From Ornithodoros turicata (taxonomy: Eukaryota > Arthropoda > Arachnida > Ixodida > Argasidae), in assembly GCF_037126465.1 (NCBI RefSeq), contig NW_026999318.1, forward strand, positions 2,204,447-2,268,446: DNA of 64,000 bases, read 5' to 3'. How positions within the stretch are numbered: position 1 is the stretch's first letter; each line of letters begins with the position of its first letter. The notes below the pieces were generated by a model. It was given only the letters and a program-made list of their open reading frames with translations. It was not told the DNA's origin and ran no database searches. Both the position numbers and the translations under genes were made by a program. Of this stretch, positions 1 through 11,099 are shown one piece after another.

Positions 1-467
1 CCTTGGGTCCCCGCCACGGAGAACCGCAGCTAGTCCATAGACCATTGGGCCCAAGGCGGCCACTTTTATAGAAGCAATAGAAAAGCAGGCATTCCAGTAA
101 AATAATCAGCTCCCCACCAAGGTGGCAGAGGTCGTTAAAATTGCACACGTGCTACATAAAACCAAATCTAAACTGAACAACCTTGTTAAATCTGGTGAGG
201 CAGATTAAGCTGCCTACCAATGTTTTGGTGGCAAGCAAAGACACGTCGCCTCTAGTGCATCCCAATTCACGTAGTGTCCGGCGGGTCCCGGTGCACGTGC
301 CACTACGGGCTCCAAAGGAAAATCCAAAAACCGAGAAGTGCTTACCCGGGAAGGAGGCCGCAAGGCATGTGTACTTGTTCACTTTAGCCTTATTAATATC
401 ATATAAGGTCTTGGAAGAGGCATCCCAGGCTATTGCTACATCTAAAACTGTGACCTCATCACCCTTT

Positions 468-506
468 GAGCTGCGCCATTAAACTCACAATCAAATCAAA
501 TCAAAA
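468..506 (+). mobile_element. 39-bp 5'-truncated LINE tail with 12-bp target duplication
   Basis: The direct repeat TCATCACCCTTT occurs at 456-467 and 507-518. Between them is a 39-bp insert containing GCTGCGCCA and ending in CAAATCAAATCAAAA. The insert resembles the last bases of the family B LINE at 30066-30097 (GCGCCA then AAATCAAATCAAA). Removing the insert and one repeat restores the endonuclease frame of the surrounding R2-type element (KGDE followed by VLDVAIAWD, matching copy 2). It is therefore an extremely short LINE insertion. Confidence 0.8.
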
Positions 507-1370
507 TCATCACCCTTTGTCATAATGAGGTCAGACTTTAGCCTGAGTCCGAAGCTCGATGTCATCAGCCTCTCCTCCACGACCGTCGCATCATTGTGCT
601 GCCGCAGCAAACGTGCAATCTGTTTAGCCACAAAATTGTGGCATTCTACACGTGGCAGATGGATGCGCTCGCGCTCCTGCTGAATGTGGAATGCCGTCTC
701 TGGCTTTTGGCCACAATGCCGACACTCTTCCGCTCCGGGATCCTGAGTATGTTTATTCGAGAGTGTCCTGGCCGGGAAAAGGTTAGTCCGAAGGCGAAGG
801 GCCTTGATACGATCTCCATCCTTGATTAAGCGGGAGTCGCAAGCCAACCAGGAGTTCCCGACTGGCTCTTTCCTGTGAGCAAATATGCCCTTTTTATTAT
901 AAGCATTAACCTTCCCGTCCCAGTACCCTCGCCGCGCCGCCAATAAAGCAACGTCGACATCGCGTTTGTTTCTCACTTTGCCCGGGTTCCCAAGATGCGT
1001 GGCCAATCGCTCCATATTTTCTCGCAACTCCAGAGACAGCACCCCTCCGAGAGTCGAGCCATCCGAGCCATACCATTGTATTTCACCACTGCGGCAGTCC
1101 ATTCCAAGTTCAGAACGCCAAGGCCTCCTCCTTGGTTGGGCAAGTGGACGTGGATGCTTGGAAAAGAATGAGGCAGATGCAGGATCTGCTTCACCAGATT
1201 TCTGATGGATTTGTCCCTTTTTTGACGCTTGGGATAGGAGTCCCAATATCTTTGAAGCTTGACAGAGGAGGCGGGGTAGTACTAGTTGGTTAATACATCT
1301 TAGCTTCTGGAAAGGTTTAAGAGCCGCGGCACGAATTAATGTGATCATGTGGTCCGCCCTCTAGAACCAC

Positions 1371-1442
1371 ACCCTTGATAGCCTGTTGCTATCAAGGGTG
1401 CTATCAAGGGTGCACCCTTGTGCTCCACCCTTGATAGCCTGT
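1371..1442. repeat. short inverted/direct repeat cluster
   Basis: CACCCTTGATAG and its complement CTATCAAGGGTG alternate several times here, giving hairpin potential, inside the body of R2-type copy 1 and close to one of its frame breaks. It could be a slippage or template-switch scar. Confidence 0.6.
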
Positions 1443-2235
1443 TAACGTATATCCGTAACCAAAGATAGATAATGGGGTTATCCTTCCCCCGAGGCGAGAT
1501 CGAAGAGCCACCAATTACAAGCGGCGGAATGTTATAGTCGAACCATTTATCAATCCCGTTATAACGCCCAAACACCCAAAGTATTCTGACTTTGCTGGAT
1601 TCAAACTCAGACCTGCTCGGCCAAGATACTCTTCTGTCAACCGCACCAACGCCTTCAGCCCCTCCAAGCTAGAAGAAAAGAGCAAAAGGTCGTCCACAAA
1701 AGCCATCGCTGCTGCATGCTGACGATCTATTTGCACACCGAGTCCAGACTCATTAGCAAGCTGTAAGAACGGGTCTAGAACGACATTGAAAAAGAAGGGA
1801 GAGAGGAGTTTTCCCTGTTAAATGCCTTAATGGACTGGCTCCTCTCTCCCATTTGACTTGCCGCTCCAGAAAAATGTGGTAGAGTGTCCCTCGTACAAAT
1901 TTTGCAGCACTTGTATAAAGTTTTCGGGGATGTCTCTACCCGGCGCAGCTGCGATGACGGCCTCGTGTGACACGCATTCGAAAGCTTTGCGGACGTCAAG
2001 GCTCACCGCGTAGACGCTCTTCTTCTGATTCTTCAATACCTTCATAAGGGCCTGAAGGGCGAGAAGGTTGGTGCAAGTTCCTCGATCTTCTTGAAATCCT
2101 CCCTGCAAGCTGTGGAAAGAGTTCTCGGCCGCGAGTCTATGGAGGAGCAAAGGGGAATACAGGCGGTACATCACTAAGAAAGAACACAGTAGTTTCCCCT
2201 GCCGTTACCCTTTGTGAGTTTGTGCCTCAGATGCA

Positions 2236-2742
2236 CGATCCTAATGTGGTAGAAAAGCGTCGAATGAGTAGAATGGCGTTTATTTGGCTAAAACAAACTT
2301 GTACCTGCGGACGGGTTAAATCCAAGTCGGGGATCTGCATGCCTCGCCGCGCGGAGCGCCGCGAGCTTGGTGGCTTTAGACTCAGACTTGGGGTTAAGAC
2401 CAGTAAAAGAGACATAATAAGACCACAGCTAAAACGAGTGGAGCGTAGTACGCCTCGGATTAAAAACAACTCAAAACAAAAGTGTCCCGATCCAATCAAG
2501 CGAAACCCCGGGAACTCCTCACCACTACCCTATGGCAAAATCGGTAGGGAAAGACAGCAAGGTAATATTTGCTACTAAGGAAATGTTCAAAATGAGTATT
2601 TGCTTCATCGATGTTAATGGAGCCATCGAGCGAAACCACAAGGACGCTCATGATGCTAAACGCAAAGGATCTTAAAGTGTATTCAATACACTATGCGATA
2701 AAAATCTAGCAAAACCACAGGGAAAACCGATGGCCGACCCAG
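2236..2742. other. interval between two LINEs, nothing recognised
   Basis: The interval between the 5' leader of LINE copy 1 and the 3' coding end of copy 2 contains short open frames on both strands but no recognisable domain. Part of it is probably the 3' untranslated region of copy 2. Confidence 0.4.
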
Positions 2743-3537
2743 TTACACCTTCCGTACGAATCGACTCAGGCAGGTCAAACTACCAACCAGGGCTCTGGCC
2801 GCCAACCATGCCACATCAGACTTCGAGAGCCGGAGCTCCTCCCATAACTTCCGCATGGATTGGCAGACCAGACCCCTGGGTCCGAGGACCGCCCCGACCG
2901 CTCTGAACTTTCTGCTCGGAAACAACTGAGCCAAACAGGCATACTTATCAGATTTTTCCTTCGCCTTTTTCTCAAGATCGGCCGCAGAAGAGTCCCACGC
3001 GATTGCCACATCCACCACCACTACCTCGTGTCCCCTATCTAGTACAAGGTCCAGCTTGAGCCGAGCACCACCAACAGAAAAGACTTCCTCCACCGCAATA
3101 GTAGTATTTGGAGAATACTTAATAACTGGTCTTTGCATCTGTTTTGCAATGAAGTTGTGGCGCTCGACTCTGGGGCCGTGAACTCGCTCGCAGTACTGGA
3201 GGATGTGGCAAGGCGTCTCTTCGGCCTCGTGACAATGATGACAGAGTCTGGCCGTGGGGTCTTCGGCGTGTTTGTTAAATAATGATCTCGTCGGAAAAAC
3301 ATCCGCCCTGAGTCGCAAGGCCTTGATCTTGTACTTGAACTGGCAATCTGGGTGCAACCATCGGTTCCCCAAGAGATCTTTCTCAAAAGCAAACAGATCT
3401 CTTTTCGCATAACTTCCTTTCTTGTCAGCGAACCACTTCCTTCTGCTCTCGTTCAGGGCCAGTTGCAACTCCTTTCCATGTATCCCGTCCGGCACACCCA
3501 GCACTGTGGACAGCCGCAAGGCGTAGCCTCCAAGCAC
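2743..3537 (-). pseudogene. CCHC finger and restriction-like endonuclease of R2-type LINE
   Basis: About 264 codons. LCHHCHEAEETPCHILQYCE is the CCHC finger typical of the C-terminus of R2-group proteins. It is followed by an endonuclease core with LKLDLVLDRGHEVVVVDVAI, where the family usually has a PD..D/E arrangement, and then K-rich helices. Position 2 of the usual PDL is L-D-L here. The matching part of copy 1 (KSDLIMTKGDE) carries a similar change, so this may be a lineage trait. Confidence 0.8.
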
Positions 3538-3851
3538 CTCGTTGAAAATCTCATCAGTGAACTCGTTACCGAGGTGCCGCAGTCAACCCAATGACTTCAG
3601 CTGGACTTCTGGAGCAGTCCACAGTACTGGCAAAAGCCCCACACCACCACTCCTGTAAAGCAGCCAGAGCAAGACGTTAGGAAAGGTCCCGGGCAAATGA
3701 GCTGTTTTCTTGACAAAGGACCTGTGCCATTTATCGATCTTTTTCGACTGAGAAAGAACCGCCAGAGAGTTAGAAAGGACGCATAACTGCCGTCATACTA
3801 CAAGTTCCTTGTAACACTTTATCCTTTGAGAAGGCTTCAACAATGCTTTCA

Positions 3852-4235
3852 TTAGTAAACGGGCCACAGAGTTGCTGTACTTGTCCTCCAGCAGAGGATC
3901 CTACTCACAGATAAGGAGACCCCAAGGTACTTGACAACTCCTCCCCTTCCCAAAGCATCCATCCGTGCTCCTGCAATTTCCACAGGTGGTGCACCGTAGT
4001 CGAACCAGCCGGTTTCGCTGTTCCATCGCCATCCGAAATACTGGGTCTTCTGAGGGTTTAGCGTCAGACCAACTGACTTCATATAGTCTTCAACCATCTG
4101 CAGCAGCTTTGTTAAAGCAGTATGGTCCTCGGAAAACAACAGCAAATCGTCAGCGAAGACCATGGAGGCAGCCGAGGCCGCTCCAGCGTGATACCCAAAC
4201 TCGGACTGGTTCAGTTGGGCAAGGAGAGGGTCCAC
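3852..4235 (-). pseudogene. reverse transcriptase, palm/thumb part (FADD)
   Basis: About 127 codons containing MVFADDLLLFSED (catalytic motif C) and LTLNPQKTQYFG (motif D/E region). It continues the polymerase at 4150-5406 in a different frame, so a frameshift separates them at about 4200. Confidence 0.85.
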
Positions 4236-5406
4236 AGTTAAAGAGAAAAGGTGACAAGGGGTCTCCTTGCTTTATCCCCTGTCGTACAGCGACTCTAGCA
4301 CCGTCGGTTCTGCCGTTCAAGTGAAAGGTGGTCGCGTTACCAGTGTATAACTCCCTTACTAACTCCTGGAACAGTCGAGGCACGTCCTTGCCCTCAAGGG
4401 CTGAAAAAATGGCGTTATGACTCAGAGATTCAAATGCCTTCCTAACATCTAAGCTCGCCACATACAGAGGCTTGTGCGTTCTTTTGGAGTGCAACATGAT
4501 ACCCTGAAGAAGCAGAAGGTTGGAGCTCGTGCTCCGTTCATTCTCGAACCCACTCCGTAAATTGTGAAAACGATTTTGTGTTGAAAGGCGGGATAACAAA
4601 ATCTTTGAAAACAACCTAAGGACCAAGGGTAAGATCGTGATAAGCCTGAAGTCGGAAGCCGACTCAGGCCTTGGCACCTTAGGGATAAAGATTGTTCTGG
4701 AGTGTTTGAGCTCAGGTGGAACAACCACGAACCTCAAGAAATTATTAAGCACAGAAGCGAGGACAACCGCAGGGACCCGCTTCAACAATTCCACCGTCAC
4801 GCCATCTGGACCACGAGAAATGCCCGTCTTAAAAGAGCTCAACGCCTCCCCAGCTTCTGAATCGGCAACAGGGCCGCAGTACGCCTTAACCTTCCTTCTA
4901 GACGAAGGCACTGAAACGTTGGCTTTAGAAGGGGAAGAGAAGAGTGGATCATAAGTGGAGTGAACATCAGCCAACGTGACAGGGGAACTCACCTCCTCAG
5001 CTTGAAGCTGGCGAACCAGGACCTTCGGCCCCATTTTGTAAAGACGCTGATGTTCACGGTATCTCTCTGTCCTTCTCGCTGCCTTCGTACTAGGCTGGGC
5101 TTTTTTAGTAGGCTTGCTACGTTGATGTTTTTGTTGGGGAAAGGCATTGAAAACTCGATAGATCTCCTCCAAATCAGTATACTGCAATGGTCCAGACAGA
5201 ACCCTTTCAGCGAGGTCCCGCGGAAGTCCCGCTCTTTCAAGGTCCCCCACAATGAACTCAATGACTTCGCCTTCTGACCTCATACTATGTTCAGACACAC
5301 ACTGCTCTTGATTCAAAGTTTCCTGCACCTCCTTGTAACGTGCTGACCGTGCAGCCGCTAGTATTTGTTCGTATTTTTGAATATGACGTATACCCCTGAT
5401 GCTCAT
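4150..5406 (-). pseudogene. reverse transcriptase, N-terminal and fingers part
   Basis: About 418 codons. The first ~150 residues are a basic linker (KPTKKAQPSTKAARRTERYR). Reverse transcriptase motifs follow: SRGPDGVTVELLK, FIPKVPRPESASDFRLI, the catalytic SLDVRKAFESLSHNAI, and QGIKQGDPLSPFLFN. Just after the last motif the frame is lost and the palm motif FADD appears in another frame. The domain order is that of a LINE polymerase. Confidence 0.85.
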
Positions 5407-5922
5407 TAGTGAGCGAGTGAGGTAACGGACTTGGAAAGTTCAAGATTGATAAAAGGATGTTTGCCCAAATCTAGCTCAAGCACAGCCAAGACATGCATTT
5501 CCGCTTTGGTCCAGCGACCATAAGACATAGCAGGCCTCCCCGACTCTGCCGCATCCGGAGGGGTCAGCACCGCCCCGCGTGGACCCGACTCGTCGACTTC
5601 GCAGTCCCCAGAACCGCCAGAATGTAAAGAATGAGAATGTTGAGGTTCGATGTTACCTCTTTGCCACTCGATTGGTGCAGAGACCAATCCACGAACTGTC
5701 TCGGCAAACAGAGGATGGGGGCAATACCCCTGTCCGCCAGCAACTGAGCCAACTGTGACTCGCTCGTTGTCATAGGGGTTTTAGGCTCGTCAGCCACTAC
5801 CTCAAGGGAAGGACCGACTTCCGGCATAGCCGGACTTAGAGCAACCTGCCCCGAAGTGTTCGATGCCTCCCCGAGGGGAGAACATCTCTCGTCGCTTGAT
5901 TGTGGAGCTAGCACAGCAGGAC

Positions 5923-6300
5923 TTAAGACACTTTACCCCCTGATACTGCCCCCCCCCCATCAGGAGAGCATGGAAGAGTTTCTGGACTTGAACTAGGGAC
6001 TGCAGCCGTCAACTCGTCAGGCCCACCCGATGCGGCGCAAGCCGCCCTGGACGCGCCCGAACCAGAGGGGTCTGCCTGGGACCTCAGCTTTCTTTTGCAC
6101 TTAGTGTGATGTGTTGATATTGTCTTGCTTGACTGGGATGTTTTACTCAAGCAAACACCACACTTCCATATGAAACTTGTGTTATGGGTAAGAAAGTAGT
6201 GGCTCTCTAATTTGGGCCTTGATGTCACACGAAGGTCACAACAGTGACAAGAAGAACTGTCTTGTGGTGGATAGATGGTAACCCATTCATGGGCTGCCAT
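5923..6300 (-). pseudogene. N-terminal zinc fingers of R2/NeSL-type LINE
   Basis: About 125 codons starting MAAHEW. Two zinc fingers are visible: C-x2-C followed by two histidines in CHCCDLRVTSRPKLESHYFL, then CGVC...HHTKC. In the R2/NeSL group such N-terminal fingers bind the DNA target. A proline- and serine-rich linker follows. The frame stops at 5923 and coding resumes in other frames, which shows decay. Confidence 0.7.
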
Positions 6301-6673
6301 CCTCAGATAAAAGAGATAACGCTGGCACTCAACGGAGCAGGTGTAGGCCCCCTGTGCGATGAACAGGGAGACCCAGAAAAGAAGAATACACAGTTTTCAC
6401 CTGCGCCAGGCCAAGGGCCTGCGCTCCACACTTGGCCGGCTATGCAAAGAGCAGAGCCGTTACCACCCAGCACCACGAGGAGGTGTGGGAGCACTTGTGA
6501 CACACCGTACAGAGCAATTCGTACAGAACACAGAAAGAAGCAGCGAAAAAGGTGTGCCACGCCGTGCAAAGAAAAGGGGCCGAGGCCGGGGCAAAGAAAA
6601 AGGGCCGGGAAAGAACACGGTAATTTCCCCTGCCACTACCCCATACTTTGTGAGTTTGTTCCTCAGATGCACG

Positions 6674-6847
6674 CCCGGCGTCGGGAACTTGGCGCCCCCA
6701 TCGCCGGCAGCAGCCCCCTCCTGCACTCACGGTTGGGTCGCCGCAGGAGGGAGACCCCCACATATAGCTGTGCGTGGCTGTCCCGTGTCTGGGGAAACGG
6801 GATCCTGGTGGTTGAGTGGACCCGGAGGTTGTTTAGGACCCTTCGGA
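6674..6847 (+). mobile_element. 5' leader fragment of family A LINE
   Basis: This begins CCCGGCGTCGGGAACTTGGC and matches the starts of the family A LINEs at 11100, 13114 and 52774. It lies one base from the 5' end of R2-type copy 2, so two LINE 5' ends face away from each other. It is cut off at 6847 where the hAT terminus begins. Confidence 0.8.
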
Positions 6848-8138
6848 CAGGGATGGGCTTAAATACACTTTGCGGGTATTTAAATATAAATACAAAATAC
6901 TACCTCTTTTCATGTATTTAAATACTCCCTATAAATACTTTATGATGAAAGCAATTAAAAGAAAATATAAATACATTAAGACAGTATCTAAATACTGTAA
7001 CTACTTCCGTAAATACTTTGAGTCGTCCGGGCGCCATATTCTTTTAAATTAATGTATAAATAGAGCCACCAGTGGATTCATGTTCGCTGCGCACAGTGCA
7101 CACATATTTCTTTATTTCTGCGATGTAGGGTGATGATTTCAGCAACAATAGTTTTTCAAAAATACTCTTATTGAGACGCCCCCTATTGGGGCGCAGCATA
7201 AGGCTTCTGCAAGAAAAGAGTCTCTCCATGGGGGCTGATGAACACAGGTTAGTGTTGTACTTGATGAATACCCCACGAACCAATGGGAAGACTGAGAGCA
7301 TCCTGATGTCCGTCCGTGAGTCTTCCAGGTACTTGAGAACCTCCAAGTGCGTACCATTTGCACGCAGGTTTTCCTCAGACGGCCCGTCCTCGGAGTTAAA
7401 GAAATCATCAACTGTTGGTGCTGCATTTGCCTGATTCCCTCCATCTTGCATGGTCGAAGCCTACTGGGCGGCAGCTCGTAGCAGTAGGTCCGTCATCTTC
7501 CTTTTTTCTACTGCCTTCTCTCCCGTTGCCCACATGAGCTTGAAGAATGGATGTGACACAGCTGCCAGGACAGACGCATCGTCCCCAAGCTCCAGGAAGT
7601 TCCCGAATCTCGCCTCGAGGCCCTTGAGTAGCGCTTGTGCGATTGTTCGGCAGGCACCAACACTGATACTGCCCTACAGTGTCTACAACTTCGCTTTTAG
7701 TGTTCTTATCACGGGCAGGAATTCCCCATAATAGCAGTCTTTGCTGCCCTGAAGCCTGTCAAGTGCTGTAATAGAGAAAACAGGAACACATCGCTAACAT
7801 GATACGGACGCAACAAGAATGCAGGAAAATGAGCACTCTTTGCTGCAAACTATCCACTGACTAGCATGCTTGGGAGTTGAAAACTTACCAGAGGGAATTG
7901 GGTGAAGCAGACGGTGATATTGTTCAATAAATTTCATTTCAGCCTCCCGGAATATTGGAAGATCTTGCTTCTCTGCGAGGCCTGGGAGGTGCTGCTTGCA
8001 CTTGAGGATACCAGCAAGGGCGTCGTGGAAAGAGTTCCAACGTGTAGGGCATATGGAGTAGGAAGGGAAAAGCCAGTGACTTCTTGCAGGCGTGCCAATA
8101 CTTCGTGCACTTCCCCGCAGGGGCGGCTGCTTTTGCAG
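6848..8138 (-). mobile_element. hAT-type DNA transposon, one end and partial transposase
   Basis: The left end reads CAGGGATGGG, the usual form of a hAT terminus. A second copy of this end lies at 54175 (CAGGGGTGGACA). Next to it is an AT-rich stretch packed with AAATAC/GTATTTAAATA motifs (6855-7010), also present at 54190-54320. The transposase runs in from the right. The opposite terminus and an 8-bp duplication were not found, so the element is truncated near 8140. Confidence 0.75.
7044..8138 (-). pseudogene. hAT transposase, C-terminal half, with an intron
   Basis: On the minus strand, CPTRWNSFHDALAGIL (about 8060-8010) is the hAT 'RWNS' motif. A canonical intron lies at 7888-7766 (CTG|GTAAGT ... 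TTACAG|CA). Coding then continues with CYYGEFLPVIRTLKAKL, FGNFLEL, AAVSHPFFKLMW, and ends with the hAT dimerisation domain (LSVFPLVRGVFIKYNTNLCS, PMERLFSCRSLMLRPNRGRL). In-frame stops at about 7685-7675 and 7455 break it. The DDE core upstream is missing. Confidence 0.8.
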
Positions 8139-9000
8139 TTGTTTGGTGTGTTGCGACACCACGTACCCGAGCACATGTGGTTTGGAGCCACCCACGTGAC
8201 GGCTGTGCGTGGCTTAGCCGTAATCGGGGAAAAGGAGGTCCTGGTGGCTGAACCAATGCTGAGCGTTTGGACCATTATGGCCCCTCAGCGGAGGCAACAC
8301 TCAACTTTGGCTCTCGCTTCTCGCAGTCGGTACCCCCGGATTGACCGACCGGAGGAAATCAGCCAGCTGCCTTTTCCAAACTTCCATTGCTTGGTGAAGA
8401 GGCTCTCGTCCCTTTTACACGCGTTTTTGATTTCCTGAGAGACGTTGGCGTTATTAGCCTTTCGTAGTCGCAGAGTAATGTTTTACACATATACACTCAT
8501 ACTTTATTAGTCATCGTGTTTACCGTTAAATAACCATAACATCACCCTTTTGCGCCAAAAACCTCCAATTATCATCATCACCACCATAACATCACCACTG
8601 TTTCAATCATACCAGTAGTATGTAGGGGTTGGGAGAGAAAACCCATGAGAGCTAGCAACCTGGGCCCTGCCCTGAGTCCTGCGTGTATCTTTCCCCGCGC
8701 GGCACGTGGGCGGAGGGTTGTCCGCGCGCTTACCGACGGGGGAGGTCTGGATGCGCGCTTACCCGCACATTTTTCAGCCTGGGCCGACTTGAATCGCAAA
8801 TTTTTTCCCGCTACAACAGGTGTGCAGTAGGCGGTTCACATGCGAAGGATAGCCATACACAAAAGTACAAGTGAAAATATATTTATTGAAGTCATTAGTG
8901 TCGGGAATTATGTTCTGACTCTGTGTGAAGGAGAAAAACCTAGCCAAAAATCTGATGCAGAAGAAACACAATACACGTAACAAAAGTTACACTTATAACA
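8139..9000. other. mixed repeat debris, partly LINE-leader-like
   Basis: About 8185-8320 resembles part of the family A LINE leader (GCTGTGCGTGGC, GGGGAAA, CCTGGTGG in the same order) but is diverged. 8640-8830 is GC-rich with no recognised coding. 8840-9000 is AT-rich. I see no gene here. Confidence 0.4.
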
Positions 9001-10118
9001 GGCCCCGCAGGGGGCACCGGCTTCGGCTGGTGTTTGGTGAGTGGCGCCACCACGGACCCCAGTCCTAAGGTGTTATCCGTACCGTGCCGAGGGGATGAAA
9101 GGCAAAGGGTAGAAGCCTTGAACGGTGGCGGTCGTGGTCTTGGTCAAACCCCGGGCCGATGGGTTTCCCTTAAAACTCCGGGACCTTCCCACATATATGA
9201 TGTGAAGTGTGGGTGACCAATTGGAACATTCATTTTCTTAAACCACGCACGGTAAAACATTCTTCTCCTCCCTCGATCGCGGGCGGCAAGCGCCCGCGGG
9301 CCGAAATCTTCAAACAGGTGTTTGATACCTTTCAAACTAGGTAAATACGTTGTCGTGAGTAGTGTGAGCACCGAGACTGAAAAAAGCACTCCACTCGGGA
9401 AAATGTCGCCATTCTTCATTGAGAAGGCGGTGGTGTCTGTATCAAAGAATGTGACCGAAATTAGGCGCCTTAGATCAGGTGACTTTACTACTGAAATGCA
9501 CCTCTGAAGCTGATTGTGAGCTCATACTGAACGCACAACATATGCTCGGAATCAAAATAACATCAAGCTTGCACAGGACTCTTAATACGTGCCGTGGTGT
9601 CGTGTTGTTAGCTGAACTCATTGATGTTGTTCATTGATGTTCCTTTGGAAGAGATTCTTGAAAACCTAAAAAGCCAAAAGGTGACTGATGTAAGGAAAAT
9701 AAAAATCAGGAAGAGCAATGAGTACATACCAACGCAGAACAGAATTCTCACATTCGACTGCCCGACTCTACCAGAAAGACTGAAGGTAGGATATCTGACT
9801 GCAGAAGTGCAGCCATATATTCCTAATCCACCTAGATGTTTTAAATGTAAAGGCTTTGGCCATCCTTCCGATGCGTGCAGAGGCTCTGCATGCTGTGCTC
9901 GCTGCAGCAACCAGGACCACAACTCCAAAGAGTGCAGAAGGCCTGATCACTGCGTTAACTGCCCAGGTGACCACCCTTCGTACTCTAGGTCTTGCCCAAA
10001 GTGGAAGTTTGATAAAGAGGTTATGCACATCAAAGTTACACAGAAACTAAGTTATCCAGAAGCCAGGAAGAAAGCATCTCTCTTCCTGTTCCAGAAATCC
10101 TTTTCATCTGTCGTTAAG
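9001..10118 (+). mobile_element. family B LINE, 5' part only
   Basis: This starts GGCCCCGCAGGGGGCACCGG, the same 5' end as the family B LINE at 24711. A ~330-bp leader is followed by a decayed ORF1. Similarity to the second copy stops at about 10118, after SFSSVVK, so the rest of the element is missing. That is unusual for LINEs, which normally lose their 5' ends, and points to deletion or recombination. Confidence 0.8.
9340..10118 (+). pseudogene. ORF1 (nucleic-acid-binding protein) of family B LINE, broken
   Basis: The fragments read GKYVVVSSVSTETEKSTPLG, then in another frame CFKCKGFGHPSDACRGSACC, CARCSNQDHNSKECR and CVNCPGDHPSYSRSC. These are three CCHC knuckles typical of the LINE ORF1 RNA chaperone. 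It is frame-broken near 9505 and near 9625. Confidence 0.8.
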
Positions 10119-10639
10119 AGGGGATACCAGCTCCAAAGGCCCCATGTATTTTCTGTGGAGCACGTTTCGTCCTTAATCTCGGTTAATATTCGACGGATTT
10201 TCACCCGGTTTGTTTTGTACGATAGCTTGTCCAATGCTGCATTTGAGATTCAAAACCGATTTTGACTTTCGCTCTTGACATTTTTCTAGGCGTTGCGAAG
10301 GCACGGGAAAAATTGAATGCAACTTTGAAGCGCTCTTGTTAAAAACTAAGAAGAAAAATGAAAAATCCGTATTGGAACTCGGATGCAGGATTCTTTCCAG
10401 AGTATTTTGATACCATACTCATTGAAATCCGCTCACCCGTTATGGAGATTAAGGGCAAAATGCAGAGGTACCTAGAGCCGTGGGAGATGGTTCTGTCTTC
10501 CCCCTGCATGGTAGCGCCATGCTGTGGATTAGAAGGGAGAAGTACCACTCCGCGTAAGGAAGCCCCCGTATTCCAAACCCCTATCCTTTCTTCTCGTGGT
10601 GTGAGTCAGAAGGGATCAGAAGCCCATTGTAGGAGAGGA
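10119..10639. other. nothing recognised
   Basis: Unique-looking sequence between the truncated LINE and a fold-back element. Short open frames have no recognisable domain. Confidence 0.4.
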
Positions 10640-11099
10640 TAGAGAGTTAGCAAGCGAGCTGGTGGTATAAATCCATAAAATAAAAAACCGAGACTAGGGG
10701 ACAAAAAAATGACAAACACAGACAAGGTCTCAAACACAGCTGAAAGTTTACTTAACAGCACAAACATATAAGGGTTCAAGTGGGTGAGAATGAAGGGTGA
10801 GGAGAACGTGAGGACGTCCCCAAAACCAACGGGAAGGTCAGGGAAGGCTTGCTGACACAGTTCCCAGCAGAGATAATGGACAGCGTTTCCTTCATAAGCC
10901 TTTTGTTGAGGTCACTTTGCGACATGAAACCTTTGTAATGTCCAGTGAAAGTGACCTCAACAAAACGCTTATGAAGGAAACGCTGTCCATTTTCTCTGCT
11001 GGGAACTGTGTCAGCAAGCCTTCCCTGACCTTCCCGTTGGTTTTGGGGGCGTTCTTAGGTTCTCCTCACCCTTCATTCTCACCCACTTGAACTATTATA
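10640..11099. mobile_element. fold-back element with asymmetric left leader
   Basis: A leader with AGCAAGCGAGCTGGTG and CCGAGACTAGGG (10655-10700) precedes a long inverted repeat: arms about 10778-10915 and 10945-11090, mirrored around a ~30-bp loop (for example GGGTGAGAATGAAGGG against CCCTTCATTCTCACCC). The same leader motifs occur in the fold-back at 58678-58812. It has no coding capacity. Confidence 0.8.

Larger units (their letters stand above)
150..2235 (-). mobile_element. R2/NeSL-type LINE, copy 1, internally deleted and broken
   Basis: Minus-strand non-LTR retrotransposon. Reading down the strand there are reverse transcriptase pieces (about 2174-1827, with SLDVRKAFE as the catalytic motif A, and 1736-1515, with FVDD as motif C), a C-terminal CCHC finger (CRHCG...H) at about 700-800, and the end of a restriction-like endonuclease (KYTCLAASFPGK at about 380). 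The frame changes several times, so it is dead. A leader at 2235-2183 matches the leader of copy 2 at 6672-6610, so copy 1 looks like an internal deletion joining the 5' leader straight to the polymerase. The family inserts by target-primed reverse transcription. Bases 1-149 hold only downstream flank or 3' UTR; I see no gene there. Confidence 0.8.
2743..6672 (-). mobile_element. R2/NeSL-type LINE, copy 2, nearly full length, broken
   Basis: Minus-strand LINE with the expected domain order: N-terminal zinc fingers (6300-5923), reverse transcriptase (5406-3852), CCHC finger plus restriction-like endonuclease (3537-2743). The start at 6672 is set by the leader shared with copy 1 (2235-2183). 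The reading frame is broken between the domains, so the copy is not coding-competent. R2-group elements usually insert at a specific site such as rDNA, but I see no rRNA sequence next to either copy. No clear target duplication was found. Confidence 0.8.

Noticed and set aside
2222..2578. 118-codon plus-strand frame
   Set aside because: No domain, an equally long opposite-strand frame, and it lies between LINEs.
6244..6921. 225-codon plus-strand frame
   Set aside because: It runs antisense through the R2-type LINE start and then into the family A leader and hAT end; no domain.
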